Both the position numbers and the translations under genes were made by a program. This document shows, one piece after another, positions 36,382 through 46,674 of a stretch of DNA of 64,000 nucleotides. How positions within the stretch are numbered: position 1 is the first letter of the stretch; every line of letters starts with the position of its first letter. Location of the stretch: positions 24,191,550-24,255,549 of the forward strand of contig OV277864.1 in NCBI GenBank assembly GCA_922989275.2, read 5' to 3'. Below the pieces are notes generated by a model, which ran no database searches, was not told the DNA's origin, and saw only the letters and a list, made by a program, of their open reading frames with translations. The DNA comes from Gari tellinella (Eukaryota > Mollusca > Bivalvia > Cardiida > Psammobiidae).

Positions 36382-36566
36382 ATTTACCCGTACCCCATAG
36401 CCTGTTTCTAGTTTTGAATACAGTTGACCACTAAAAGCAGGTTGCAAGTAAAGCAGAATGGGCCTTAAAGCCAATATCTGATAGGATATAGAATAGATTT
36501 ATTTCCATCAGTGGAGGACTAAATTAAAGACGTAAAAATGTGTTTTTATGGGCTAATCGGTTAAAT
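36382..36566 (-). mobile_element. M4 element, half of hairpin lost
   Basis: It runs from ACCCGTACCCCATAGCC to GGGCTAATCGGTTAA. The stem ends after AGCAGAATGGGCC. Confidence 0.5.
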
Positions 36567-36639
36567 ATCATTCAAGTTATTCAAATGAAAGTATTTATTT
36601 TGATAAATATTCATAATTATTGTATAAATTGAGACTATT

Positions 36640-36808
36640 TTCTTCACTGGAGGAATAAATTAGAGGCATAAAAAGGCATATTTATTGGGTAATGGGTTAA
36701 AGCAGGCTGGAAGTTAAGCAGAAGGCACATTCTACTATACTTTCAAACTGCTTTGAGTGGCCACCTGTCTTCAAAACTAGGCAGTGGATTATGGGGTAAT
36801 AGGTTTAG
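36640..36808. mobile_element. M4 element, rearranged
   Basis: GGGTAATGGGTTAA at about 36691-36704 is joined directly to a hairpin and a second right end, GGATTATGGGGTAATAGG. This looks like two partial copies fused at the TTAA. Confidence 0.45.
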
Positions 36809-37507
36809 ACAAGTGGCTGCTTAGTAGAATAAAAATGTTATGCATGGTATCTCTCTGTGTGGCTTTCTTAGCGGTTTAATCTGCCACCTGCCTAAATACC
36901 CAAATACAACTTTTAACATTTATTTAATATAAGAATATTCCAGATGGGGAATTCAATTAGTACTAATTCATAAAACAGCTCTTTTCTAAAATTTCGATAT
37001 CTAAGGACCTTTTTCATGATTACCATTGTAGTAAATAAAGGTTACAAATGATTAAATATCCCTGGAGTAGAGGGTCAAGGTGCCCCTTATCTTCAACTGT
37101 CATGTAATAACCAGTGGATTGTCTCTGTGGAAATGTTACATAATCTAACGACCTCCCAGCGGGATGGCAACAGAGTTTATTGCTTTTTAGGATGGGCTTT
37201 ACATGCATGTCTTATCTATTGAGGCTGTACATTTAAAAAGAACTGTATAAATTAAAGTAATATTTTATTGCTGTTAATTCAAACTTTCGGAAATAATAAG
37301 AAAATATTTCATACATTATAATAATGCACTAGTTGCAAAAAAATCAATGTCTTAAAATAAGTCCTTTATTCAGATAATTATTCTGTTGCACTTTTAGGTA
37401 AAAGCTCTATAGCCAGGTGGCTGCTTAATGCAGTATGAAAGTCATGCAGAAAGCTCCTTGAAGGTTTTCATGGGTGACTTGCAATCTACATTCCACAACC
37501 ACCTGTA

Positions 37508-37751
37508 TTAACCCATTACCCCATAAATACGCCTTTTTATGCCTCTTCTTTACTGGAGAAAATAGTTCCAATTTATACAGATATGAAAATGAATGATAAG
37601 AACTATTTTCTTTATCTAGCAGATGGTAGCGTAAGCAGGCTGAAAGTAAAGCAGAATGCGCCTTAAGGCGCGCATTCTGCTTTACTTTCAACATGCTTTA
37701 AGTGGTCACCAATTTTGAAAACTAGAATCAGACTATGGGGTAATGGGTTAC
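37508..37751 (+). mobile_element. M4 element, near-complete
   Basis: TTAACCCATTACCCCATAAA opens and CTATGGGGTAATGGGTTA closes. The hairpin 37636-37702 includes CAGAATGCGCCTTAAGGCGC. Confidence 0.75.
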
Positions 37752-38085
37752 AGGCCAAACCCGTGATATAGTCGTTGAAGTGAGGATTAGCAATGCAAAA
37801 AGTGTAGATCCAGTTGAAAGACCATTTGATGGACTCATTTGGATCCAAATTTTTTGACATTTAGTGTTTTGAAAATAACTCCAATAAAATCCACAGTGAT
37901 GTGTCACTTTTTAACCAATTTCTTGATTGAACAATATTTTTACTTCTGATCAGGGTCTGCTCTGCTTTATTATATATATCTGATTCTTCACTGTTTGCTG
38001 TGTAAATAAAATCCTTTGTTTTTATATTTCAATAGAACAATCAGTCAATTATTCAGAATGGGTGGAGTATTGACCAGAGAAATGG

Positions 38086-38340
38086 TTAATAGCCTGAACC
38101 AGTACCCTCAGCCTTAATCACTTTATACAAATGGTCAATGTATCTGTTGCAAATCTCTGGAGTCACAGTTCTCCAGAACTCCAAAATGCCTTCAACAAGT
38201 TGCGCTTGATTTCGGGTTTTTTTGTTTTTCCTAATATAATGTTTCAATTTTGCCCACATATTGTCAATTGGATTCAAGTCTGGTGATTCTGATGGAGTGA
38301 TCCAGTGGTTAATTCCATGTTCAGCCATGAATGATTTTTA
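38086..38340 (-). pseudogene. Tc1/mariner-type transposase C-terminal fragment
   Basis: On the minus strand the frame reads KSFMAEHGINHWITPSES, PDLNPIDNMWAKLKHYIRK, then a helix-rich tail ending GTGSGY and a stop. The SPDLNPI(E/D)N motif holds the third catalytic acidic residue of the DDE/D domain; here it is Asp, in NPIDNMW. The first two catalytic aspartates and the DNA-binding domain are gone. The reading frame stops exactly at the edge of an M4 element. It lies about 300 bp inside the right arm of the 4.3-kb element and could be what is left of its own transposase, or an unrelated insertion. Confidence 0.75.
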
Positions 38341-38582
38341 CCCCATAGCCTGTTTCTATTTTGGAAAAGAGTTGACCAATTAAGGCAGGTTGGAAGTTAA
38401 GTAGAATGCACCTTAAGGTGCATTCTGCATTACTTTCAGTCTGCTTTAAGCTATAATCTGCTAGAATATAGAAAACATATTTCTTATAATTCTTATTTGT
38501 ACCAGTATAAATTAGATTTTTTTCCTTCAGTGGATAAATAAAATAAAGGCATAAAAAGGTGTATTTATTGGGTAATGGGTTT
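38335..38582 (-). mobile_element. M4 element interrupting the transposase remnant
   Basis: It runs from TTTTACCCCATAGCC to GGGTAATGGGTTTAA. The hairpin 38382-38453 has AGAATGCACCTTAAGGTGCA. Its left boundary cuts the transposase frame. Confidence 0.7.
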
Positions 38583-38677
38583 AAAGTTTTAATTTCTGTT
38601 TACCATCAATACATCATCCCCCCAAACAATGCAGAAAAAACTGCAGCTCTAAAATAAAGCTGTAGTCATTCCCCAGT

Positions 38678-38835
38678 GCACTGCTAGTTACCTGGTTTAA
38701 ACTGATAGTGCACTATCAGTTTGTTATTGAAATCTCAGTGCACTATCAGTGCACTGTCAGTGCACTGTCAGTGCAAAATTAGTTTACTCTCAGTGCACTG
38801 TCAGTTTAAACCCAGTGCACTGGCAGTGCACTGGG
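38678..38835. repeat. AGTGCACT palindrome cluster, right arm
   Basis: Mirror of the left cluster with one more TCAGTGCACTG unit, so the array length differs between the two ends. Confidence 0.7.
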
Positions 38836-39081
38836 GTGTATAGTTTAGCTTAAACAGTACTGTAACTTTCCTTGTACAAATTTAAATGATAACTTTAAAA
38901 GGCTAATCAGCTCTCGTATTCGGAAGCTTTGATGCAATAATTATAACGATGAAATAAGCCGTACTAAACATTGTAATCTGGGGAAATTAAAGGATAAATC
39001 ATTGAGATGAACATTTACAAGTGCAGGGGAGTCACTAGTGCATTGCGTAATACTTTTGATATTTTAAGAGTATTTAACCCA

Positions 39082-39331
39082 TTAACCCTTTCCTCCCTGA
39101 AACCTCAAATGGACAATTCTAGTTTTCAATTTAGTCTAGTCCATTTTCGACTTTTTAGGTTGATTTTTACAATATATTTCAAAAAGACTAATAGTGTAGA
39201 CCCTGATCAGAGGGCTCCTTAAGGAACCCTCTGATCAGGGTCAATACTGTATGTATAGGACATGTGTACTCCTCACAGGTACGCTGTTTGCAAATGACAC
39301 ATATATGCATGACTAGGGTTCAATGAGTTAA
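39082..39331 (-). mobile_element. M3 element, complete (250 bp)
   Basis: TTAA lies at 39082-39085 and 39328-39331. The hairpin 39190-39252 has arms GTAGACCCTGATCAGAGGG and CCCTCTGATCAGGGTC around CTCCTTAAGGAA. Confidence 0.75.
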
Positions 39332-39449
39332 CGGATACATGTAGTCTGTTTTTATGTTTGTAGATACATGTAGATGACCATTCGAGAAAACATTAATTTT
39401 GTCTCTCCATGGCAGTTTAACCCTTTTCATGATCAAATTATTCGAGAGA

Positions 39450-39637
39450 TTCTTACCCCTTCACTGCTTTATTGTCGTCTGCTTCATTTTTATCTGAAAG
39501 ACACGTTTCAAAGTTAGATTTACGGTTTATGACTGCATAAATATCGAGATTGTCAAACCGTTTGGGTCCTGATCAGAGACCGCGATAAGGACCCAAACCG
39601 TTTGCAAACGCTCTTTATGGCGTCATTGAGAATGAAA
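39450..39637 (+). mobile_element. M2 element, degenerate
   Basis: ACCCCTTCACTGCTTTATTG and GTCGTCTGCTTCATTTT belong to one side. The hairpin arms are AACCGTTTGGGTCCTGATCA and AAGGACCCAAACCGTTTG. The right end is unclear. Confidence 0.5.
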
Positions 39638-39821
39638 ATAAACTCAAACGCAATGTAATAATAAAATGACACCTTCGTTTTTAAATTAATCTGACGATTT
39701 AAAACAAATTGAGTGGCAAACTGTTTTGAACACCAAACGCCTGGTTCCAAATTGTCTGCCTATAGAAAAAGTTGTTTGAGCATAATCACATTTATAGGAA
39801 AGTATAAAGTTTTCTCTACTG
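39638..39821 (+). mobile_element. M1 element, truncated and eroded
   Basis: CTCAAACGCAATGTAATAAT through GTTTTCTCTACTGT. The hairpin is nearly deleted. Confidence 0.45.
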
Positions 39822-39847
39822 TCGCTGTTACAAATAATTTAGAACCA

Positions 39848-40316
39848 GGGACCCGTTTCATAAAACTTCGTGCGACAAATGCTGTCGTAAGTCAGATTTT
39901 AAAAGTCTCATTTATTATTTATTTCTCTATTTAATCCTGTCTCGTGACAACTCTTTGGAATCGTCTTGAAAAGACGATTCCAAAGAGATGTCGTATGGCA
40001 GGATTAGATAGAGAAATAAATAATAAAACGTGTTTTTAAGTTTTGACTTACGGCCGTTTATGTCGTACGAAGTTGTTGATTGCTACTGACCGTACCAAGG
40101 CGGGCTCCTATATTCACTTAGCTTTATGTTTGTCTTGCGTGTTGTTTTCTATTTAGTGTGTAGATGAAGGAATGGTATTGCGTGTATGGTTGTGTGTGTG
40201 TGTGTGTGTTTGTTATGGTATGGCTGTGTGTGTGTTCTGCTTTAGAGATGGGCGTATTGTTTGTGTTGCGTTTCCTGCTTGAGTCTTCTTTCGTATTTAT
40301 TTTATGAAACGGGTCC
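39848..40316. mobile_element. M6 element interrupted by a retroelement tail
   Basis: Outer ends GGGACCCGTTTCATAAAACT and TTTATGAAACGGGTCCC are inverted. An inner stem GATTCCAAAGAGATGTCGT and its mirror repeats the plan of 10983-11198. The right end is cut off from the rest by 40075-40303. Confidence 0.75.
40075..40303 (+). mobile_element. 3'-end fragment of the retroelement seen at 6170-7316
   Basis: GCTACTGACCGTACCAAGGC through a GT-rich tract to CTTGAGTCTTCTTTCGTATT matches the reverse complement of about 6176-6385. Only the last 220 or so bases are present, as for strongly 5'-truncated non-LTR insertions. Confidence 0.75.
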
Positions 40317-40343
40317 CAGCTGATACGCCCAGTAACCAATATT

Positions 40344-40480
40344 ATAAAGCGTTTGAGTCGTGTCTGAGTGAGTTATCAAGTACATTGTATTTGATTGGTC
40401 AGATTTGAGCCTAGGCTCAAATCTGACCAATCAAATGCTTGAAAACGACTTCAGACTCATCTCGAACGTTTAAATACCTT
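40344..40480. repeat. M10 hairpin element
   Basis: TTTGATTGGTCAGATTTGAG and CTCAAATCTGACCAATCAAA form a near-perfect stem around CCTAGG. The outer parts AGCGTTTGAGTCGTG and TCTCGAACGTTTA are weaker. The related copy is 52545-52665. Confidence 0.65.
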
Positions 40481-41065
40481 TGAGCCTGGTTTCTCATTTG
40501 AAAGGAGCTTGTTCGACATTATTGTGATATTAATCTACTCTAAGGTTTTGTATGCTTCAGACAACAGATAGACGAAGACAAATAATTGTCTGGAATAATG
40601 GCAGTTAATGACGTGTCTCCGGTGTAACCGAAAACAATTTCTTGCACGTTCTACCAAAATTAACACTCCCATAGCAGGCATTGTTGTCTGTCAAATTAAC
40701 GGCGGTAAACGGCTTATAAATCCGGTCAAAATCTACTGTATTTATTTCTACCGCTAACATATACCTACATAATGAGAGTTACAAATGTAAAAAGTTTTGA
40801 TCAAGACATGAAACCGAGATACAAAATACACATGGTGTCTGATCTGGATTCTTCTGTTTTAATACGGTGTATCAAACATGTCACGCGCGGCATATGAAGG
40901 GTAAGATAATGCTCAAACCCGTACAATCCTTTCGGGAATGAGTCGGAAGAATCGCTTTGAAATTAGACTCGGAATTGATCAAGTTAAATGGATTAAAAAC
41001 CACACAACACTTTTCTGGCAGTTCTAATTGCGTAAAAGAGCTTCCAGTCGTAGAAACAAACTGAT

Positions 41066-41317
41066 TACAGTGGCAAAAACGTTATTCTTTTCCGTTTAAA
41101 CGCAAACGAAACGCAAACGCAAATCGCTTAAATATAGGAAATTACCAAAATTTGACACGTCTATTAATTGCTTTTTTAATCTGAGTTGCCAACAGTTTTG
41201 AGCCTGATCAGACGCCGGTTCATCCGGCGTCTGATCTGACTCCAAACTATTTGCAATGAAAAAATAGTTTTAGCGTTAATGCGTTAACTTGAAAAGAATA
41301 AAGTTTTCTCCACTGTA
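41066..41317 (+). mobile_element. M1 element, complete
   Basis: TACAGTGGCAAAAACG opens and GTTTTCTCCACTGTA closes. The hairpin loop region is CCGGTTCATCCGG, still paired. Confidence 0.8.
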
Positions 41318-41825
41318 GTATTCAAGCATTTTCCCGCAAGGCGTGACTTTGCTTGTACTTTGCAAACACTGTGGATGAGTAACTCGGCGTCCGGCCTGGA
41401 TCCAGGCTCTTTGACACTTACATTGACGTTGCGTGTGTCGAAAGCGACTTTTATATGAACAAGAATTTGATAGTTTTTAAGCAGACGATAATATAGCCAT
41501 TAATGTACAAGTGTGTCTGGTATGCTGAGAAGCAAGCATTAGAACAATGTGACATTTTGTGTCTAACAAGTAAGTGATAAGAATCCTCGTAAATTGTCGA
41601 AGGTGTTATCTGTCCCATTGAAACGAACATAAATGCAAACAAAACGTGACAAAAATGTAATTAACTGAACTTACATGGCCTTCAAAGATGTGTTAAACTG
41701 ATATTACTGAGTAGAATACGCTATTTTTTCCTTGGAAACGTAACTTAACGCGAACGCAATGCTATGAAGGGAAGAAAATAACATATTTTTGAAATCTCTG
41801 ACGATTTACTGTTTAAATAACGTTT

Positions 41826-42074
41826 TACAGTGGAGAACACGTTATTCTTTCCCAATAAACGCGTTTACGCTAAAACTATTATTTCCTCTGCAAACAGTTT
41901 GGAGCCAGATCAGACGCCGGGTAACCCGGCGTCTGATCAGGCTCCAAACTGTTTGCCACCAAGATAAACATGAATGATCAGAATTGTCCAAAAGTTGCAC
42001 TTTTCTACGTTTTAGTGTTTTGCGTTTCGTTTCGTTTCGTTTAAACGGGAAAGAATAACAGATTCTCCACTGTA
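41826..42074 (-). mobile_element. M1 element, near-complete
   Basis: The ends TACAGTGGAGAACACG and GATTCTCCACTGTA are present. The inner repeat is expanded to GTTTCGTTTCGTTTCG near 42026. Confidence 0.85.
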
Positions 42075-42130
42075 CTTGTCGACTGATCTGGCTCTAAATT
42101 ACTTTCAATGGAAGTCAGTATGTGCGTTAC

Positions 42131-44011
42131 GACAGTAGAGAAAACGTTATTCTTTCCCCTTTAACCCTCATCCGGACCTTTGGGGTCCATTGGACCCAAA
42201 CAGCTTTATTTTTGCTAGAAAAAAGTATTCAGACTTATGACGCTTATTACGTATTTAGACATTGTTCCTATGGCTATGTTTGACACTTGTGTGAAATAAG
42301 TTCTGAATAGGTCAATTCGCATAGATTTTATTCTCAAAACACGTCTGGGGTCCAGCCGGACCAAAAAATTCTAAAGGTTAGTAAAATGTATTTCAGGCTA
42401 TTTTAAAACCGTTCCTTGATGATTACAACTACAATAATGGCATTTGTTGAATACTAGAACACCAGGACACTACTGTTCCTCAATTGCACATATCAAATAT
42501 AACTTTCACGATATTTCCCTTGGATATTATAACCCAGGAGCGCAAACCTCGAGTCCAAGGGATGCACACTGTATGGAACGAATACATTTCTATCTGACCT
42601 CTAATTATGCAAACGATTTCAAGATTCAAATAAGTGTACTGTATCATTTTTGGTTCTGGTCCTTTCTGGAAGTTTCCATAGCAGTCATTGGTCAAGATTG
42701 GTGACCTTGACCTTTGCCCTTGACCCTATTGCACGTTGGCCAACGAGGTCTGTTCGGTCGGTATTTAAGGCGTATATTTCAATTCTTCATTTCCATATTG
42801 CAGTATATCAGATTCAACTATATAGCTACAGGGGAAGCAAGACATACCACAGACAAACACGCTCCAATTAGGATGTATGATAAATGCTTGTTCAGCAGTG
42901 GCTTAACCTAATGTTTGATACAATGTCTTGTTATTTCATTCATAAATAAAAATTAATGTAATAGATGATGATCGCAGGATACCTCAAGTCATAATTCATT
43001 AAAGTGATACAAAAATCTGGTGTAGACTATTGACCAAAGCGGACCGTGGTTACACCTGTACATGTAACTGCGTCTAGGACACTATCATGCAACTCATCAG
43101 ACATGTGATGATGTGAAGCAGACATAGTAATGAGTAGTTCTTGATATTCATAACTCTTATATCTTCACCATTTGAAGTTATTTGTTTGTTGTTTTCATTA
43201 CACGTGTTTACCATACTTAGTTTTATCACATATAATTGACATGCAACTGTCTCGGTGTCAGCGTTTTTTTTTGTTTTTTTACTATACTTCTATTATAGAT
43301 ACAAGGTAAACAGCGCAATTCGACACCTAGTCTTTACTATCGACTTAAACTGATGTCCACTAATAAGGTTTTGAAAGCAGTCGTGGTTAAAAGTTGTATA
43401 TTTACCCATGTTAATATGCATTAATAGTATTTGGGGTCCATTGGACCCCAACCATATTTTCGTAATTTTCTTCCAAATTTTTACATAGTTCTGTAAAATA
43501 TACACCATTAATGTAGCAAAAAGTATATCTAGTCATAAATATGTCCACACTTCCTCGTCTGTACATTTTCTGCACAAGTTATTAGATAAAATTCGAATTT
43601 ACGACAAAAAACTTAGTTTTTTGTGTTACTATGGTCACTGGTTGCCATGGTAACAGTGAGAGCAACGTTTTGGTTTATCACTACCATAAAGCATAAACAC
43701 ACACATTTATAATGCGGCATTTGTTATGTCAAAAATGCCTATCTTGACTTAAAAAATAACAAAATGCATGGACCCCAAAAGTCTCAAAACGGTAAACGCA
43801 AACGAAACGCAAACGCATAGCAAAAGAACGTAGAAAAGACAATTTTTCAACAATTCTGACTACTCATGTTAATCTGAGTAGCAAACAGTTTGGAACCTAA
43901 TCAGACGCCGGATAACCCGGCGTCTGATCTGGCTCCAAACTGTTTGCAATTTAAATAATAATTTTAGCGTAAACACGTTTATTGGGAAAGAATAACGTTT
44001 TATCCACTGTA
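42131..44011 (+). mobile_element. M1 element split by a 1.6-kb insertion
   Basis: The left end GACAGTAGAGAAAACGTTAT runs to TTTCCCCTTTAA (42164). The copy resumes at TAAACGCAAACGAAACGC (43793) and ends TTTTATCCACTGTA at 44011. The resumed part has a full hairpin with loop region CCGGATAACCCGG. Confidence 0.8.
42165..43791. mobile_element. piggyBac-like non-autonomous element inside M1
   Basis: It begins CCCTCATCCGGACCTTTGGG after TTAA (42161-42164). It ends GGACCCCAAAAGTCTCAAAA before GTAA (43792-43795), which is one change from TTAA. The ends are imperfect inverted repeats of about 23 bp. GGGGTCCATTGGACCC occurs near the left end and again at about 43434-43449. A CCC start at TTAA fits piggyBac-type elements. 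No transposase frame is present. Confidence 0.65.
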
Positions 44012-44264
44012 GTTCCACGAACAGTATCACATTTAATCTACCAGAGTTTACATGGACATTACAATGACCTCCTGGTATGTGCTTTTTTAGAAACTTACAT
44101 TACATACATGTACAAGAGTGGTAAAAAGTCATTGCAGTGTTTGTCCATATAGAAGAACATTTCATATGATAAGGCTACATGTAACGGTGCAAACCCTAAT
44201 GAGACGCCTGGTACCGCGATTTTCCATCATGATATTACCTGTTTGTTCATATTTGCATTCATTA

Positions 44265-44332
44265 ACGGGTTATCTCACTGAGCCCTAGTGACGCGTATAT
44301 GCGTCCTTGACCAAATGTGTACCTGTGAAGAG
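44265..44332 (+). mobile_element. M3 left-end fragment
   Basis: GGGTTATCTCACTGAGCCCT with the palindrome GACGCGTATATGCGTC, cut at GAAGAG-TA by an M1 insertion. The copy at 436-684 shows the uncut sequence GAAGAGTACGC. Confidence 0.65.
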
Positions 44333-44375
44333 TACAGTGGAGAATGTGTTATTATTTCCCAATAAACGCGTTTAA
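44333..44375 (-). mobile_element. M1 left-end fragment
   Basis: TACAGTGGAGAATGTG to AACGCGTTTAAT, then a different repeat. Confidence 0.65.
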
Positions 44376-44413
44376 TCGAGAAAGATTTACAGTAAAACCA
44401 CTATATTGCAACC

Positions 44414-45222
44414 AGAACAAGAGGCCTATGCAGGCCTAAATATCGCTAACATGGGAAAACCCAGACAAAGGGCACGTGACCCCTGGGGTGGGATCATTTT
44501 CGGCCCTATGACATAATTTCACAAACCTTGCTGATGAACCTGCAAATGAAATGTTCTCTCAAATATCTGAGCTCATGACCTTGTACAAGGTTTCAGACTG
44601 TATGACTTTTAATTGAAAAAGTCTATTTTTAGCTAATGTGACCGAGATATGCAACTGGTCAGAATAATTTCAACAATATTGGTATACGACTAATAGAAGT
44701 GTCACCATGCAAAATATCAAAGCTCTGGACATATTAATCTCAGAGAAAAAGACGTTTGAAGATTTCACTATATAACTATATATGTGTAAATCTGTGACCC
44801 CCAGGGAAGGGTCATTTTAGCTCTGGTCATATTAGCTTCACTATATAACTCTTTGTAAGTGGTGACCCCCGGGGCAAAATGGAAAAATTTGAACAATCTT
44901 GATATAGGACCTATAGATGATGCTATGTGCCAAATATTTAAGCTCTGACCTTTATGGATTTTGACAAGAAGAGTTTTGAAGATTTCTTTGAAACGATCTA
45001 TTTTAGGCTCCTGTGACCTAAATTTGCAACGGATCGAAATACATGATCAAATTTGAAAGAGGACCATATAAGGATGATTCAGGCCAAGTTTGGTAAAAAT
45101 CCATCAAGTTGTTTAAGAGGAGATGTCCTTCAAAGAATGTTTTAACGACGGACGAGGAATGACAACGGACACAGACGATCAAAAAAGCTCACTTTGGCAC
45201 TACGTGCCAGGTGAGCTAAAAA
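44414..45222 (+). repeat. Long non-coding dispersed-type repeat ending CAGGTGAGCTAAAAA
   Basis: It starts near GAACAAGAGGCCTATGCAGG and ends with ACGGACACAGACGATC, AAAGCTCACTTTGGCACTAC and CAGGTGAGCTAAAAA. Inside are phrases such as AAATATCAAAGCTCTGGACA and GATGATTCAGGCCAAGTTTG that recur slightly altered. From memory, repeats with this ending are common in bivalve genomes. No second copy lies in this window. Confidence 0.45.
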
Positions 45223-45235
45223 GTATGCTAATTGT

Positions 45236-45338
45236 CTGTAAAAAAGACAGCTAACAGCTTAAAGGAATGTTACAGTTAAGCAGAGAGCTCCTTTAGGAGC
45301 TTTCTGTTTTACTGTCATCTTCCTTTAAGCTGTCACCA
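45236..45338. repeat. M5-type hairpin, best-preserved
   Basis: ACAGCTTAAAGGAATGTTACAG pairs with CTGTCATCTTCCTTTAAGCTGT. The inner AGAGAGCTCCTTTAGGAGCTTTCT closes the stem. Confidence 0.65.
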
Positions 45339-45446
45339 CCCGTAACAAATCTAACAATTAACACAATGAAGTGGTTGTGCTAGAGGTACTAATTAACTAT
45401 CAAAAACTGCATCACCTTACTAATAGGTTGTTGAACCCTCATCACA

Positions 45447-45696
45447 TACAGTGGAGTATCTGTTATTCTTTCCCGTTTAAACGTAAACGTACGCAAACGC
45501 AAAGCGCTAAAACGTAGAAAAGAACAACTTTTGGACAATTCTGATATTTCATGTTTATCTTGGTGAAAAAATGTTCCGAGCCTGATCAGACGCCGGGTTA
45601 CCCGGCGTCTGATCTGGCTCCAAACTGTTTGCACTGCAAATAATAGTTTTAGCGTAAACGCGTTTATTGGGAAAGAATAACACATTCTCCACTGTA
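45447..45696 (+). mobile_element. M1 element, near-complete (250 bp)
   Basis: TACAGTGGAGTATCTG to CATTCTCCACTGTA. The left hairpin arm carries mutations (AAAAATGTTCCGAGCCTG) against an intact right arm. Confidence 0.85.
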
Positions 45697-45705
45697 ACCA
45701 TTCTC

Positions 45706-46214
45706 AGGAACGTCAATAGAGCAGACGCCATTCTTTCCAAATCAACGCGTGTCAGCTGAAATCAATATGTTCGTTGCAAATGATTTGGAGACATGTCAGA
45801 CGAAGGGTAACTCGATACAGTGGAGAAAACATTATTCTTTCCCGTTTAACGCAAACGAAACGCAAACGCAACACACTAAAATGGAGAAAATGACAACATT
45901 CTGATAATTCTAACTATAAATTTTAATCTGAGTGGCAAACAAATTGGAGTCTGATCAGACGCCGGGTCCTCGGCGTCTGATCTGGCTCCAAGCTGTTTGC
46001 ACTGGAAAAAATAATTTTAGCGTAAACGCGTTTATTTGGAAAGAATAACGTTTTCTCCACTGTATCTAATCAGGCTGTTTGCTACTCAGATAAAAAGCAA
46101 TTGTCAGAAATTTTAAAAAAGTTGTTTTCGTTTTAACGTTTTTATCGTATTACGTTTGTGTTTATATCTAATTTCATTTAAACGGGAGAGAGTAACGACC
46201 TTTTTAGTGTATTT
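45706..46214 (-). mobile_element. Older M1 element interrupted by a younger M1
   Basis: The left part (45706-45815) ends GAAGGGTAACTCGA within the hairpin loop. The right part resumes at 46065 with TCTAATCAGGCTGTTTGC and ends CTTTTTAGTGTA. One TA lies between the halves when the insert is removed. Confidence 0.75.
45816..46064 (+). mobile_element. Younger M1 element inserted at TA
   Basis: It is intact from TACAGTGGAGAAAACA to GTTTTCTCCACTGTA. The hairpin loop region is CCGGGTCCTCGG. Confidence 0.85.
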
Positions 46215-46428
46215 TGTTTCAAATCAAGGTTTGATCAGGATATAATTAATATTACCAGTATCAGATTTTGTTGACGCGTTCGGTAAATTGGATGCCATTC
46301 TACATGGTAAATTAGTCAAAAGCACAGAAGGGAATACATCAAAACGTCAGCCGCCTTTTATAAACCTTAGCACAGTTGGCAATTCCCATAGATGATCTCT
46401 ACATAATTCGTCATCTTGCAGACGTTCT

Positions 46429-46653
46429 TACAGTGGAGAAAACGTTATTCCTTCCCGTTTAAACGCAAACGAAACGCAAAACATTAAAATGTAGAAAAGG
46501 ACAACTTTTCGTCAATTCTGACATTTAATTTTTACACGTATCTGAGTGGCAAAAAGTTTGGAGCCTAATCAGACGGCCAAACTGTTTGCACTGGACATAA
46601 GAGTTTTAGCGCAAACGCGTTTATCGGGAAAGAATAGCGTTTTCTCCCCTGTA
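46429..46653 (+). mobile_element. M1 element with hairpin tip deleted
   Basis: The core reads TTGGAGCCTAATCAGACGG directly followed by CCAAACTGTTTGC. Ends TACAGTGG and CTCCCCTGTA are present. Confidence 0.75.
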
Positions 46654-46674
46654 TCATAGGTTCTGTGTTTGCAT

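Larger units (their letters stand above)
34548..38862. mobile_element. 4.3-kb TA-flanked transposon with about 215-230-bp terminal inverted repeats
   Basis: The element begins CAGTACTGTTTAAGCTAAA and ends TTTAGCTTAAACAGTACTG, with TA on both sides (34546-34547 and 38863-38864). The arms (34548-34763 and 38635-38862) are reverse complements filled with the palindrome AGTGCACT, about seven copies on the left and eight on the right. The TA target and the transposase tail at 38086-38340 fit the Tc1/mariner superfamily. The interior has been filled by seven M4 copies and M2/M3 scraps. No intact transposase remains. Confidence 0.8.

Noticed and set aside
45389..45685. A recurring reading frame of about 60-80 residues (containing SFPINAFTLKLLF) as a protein family
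   Set aside because: It appears only inside M1 elements, spans their terminal repeats and hairpin, has no start or domain logic, and older copies carry stops. It is read-through of a non-coding element.
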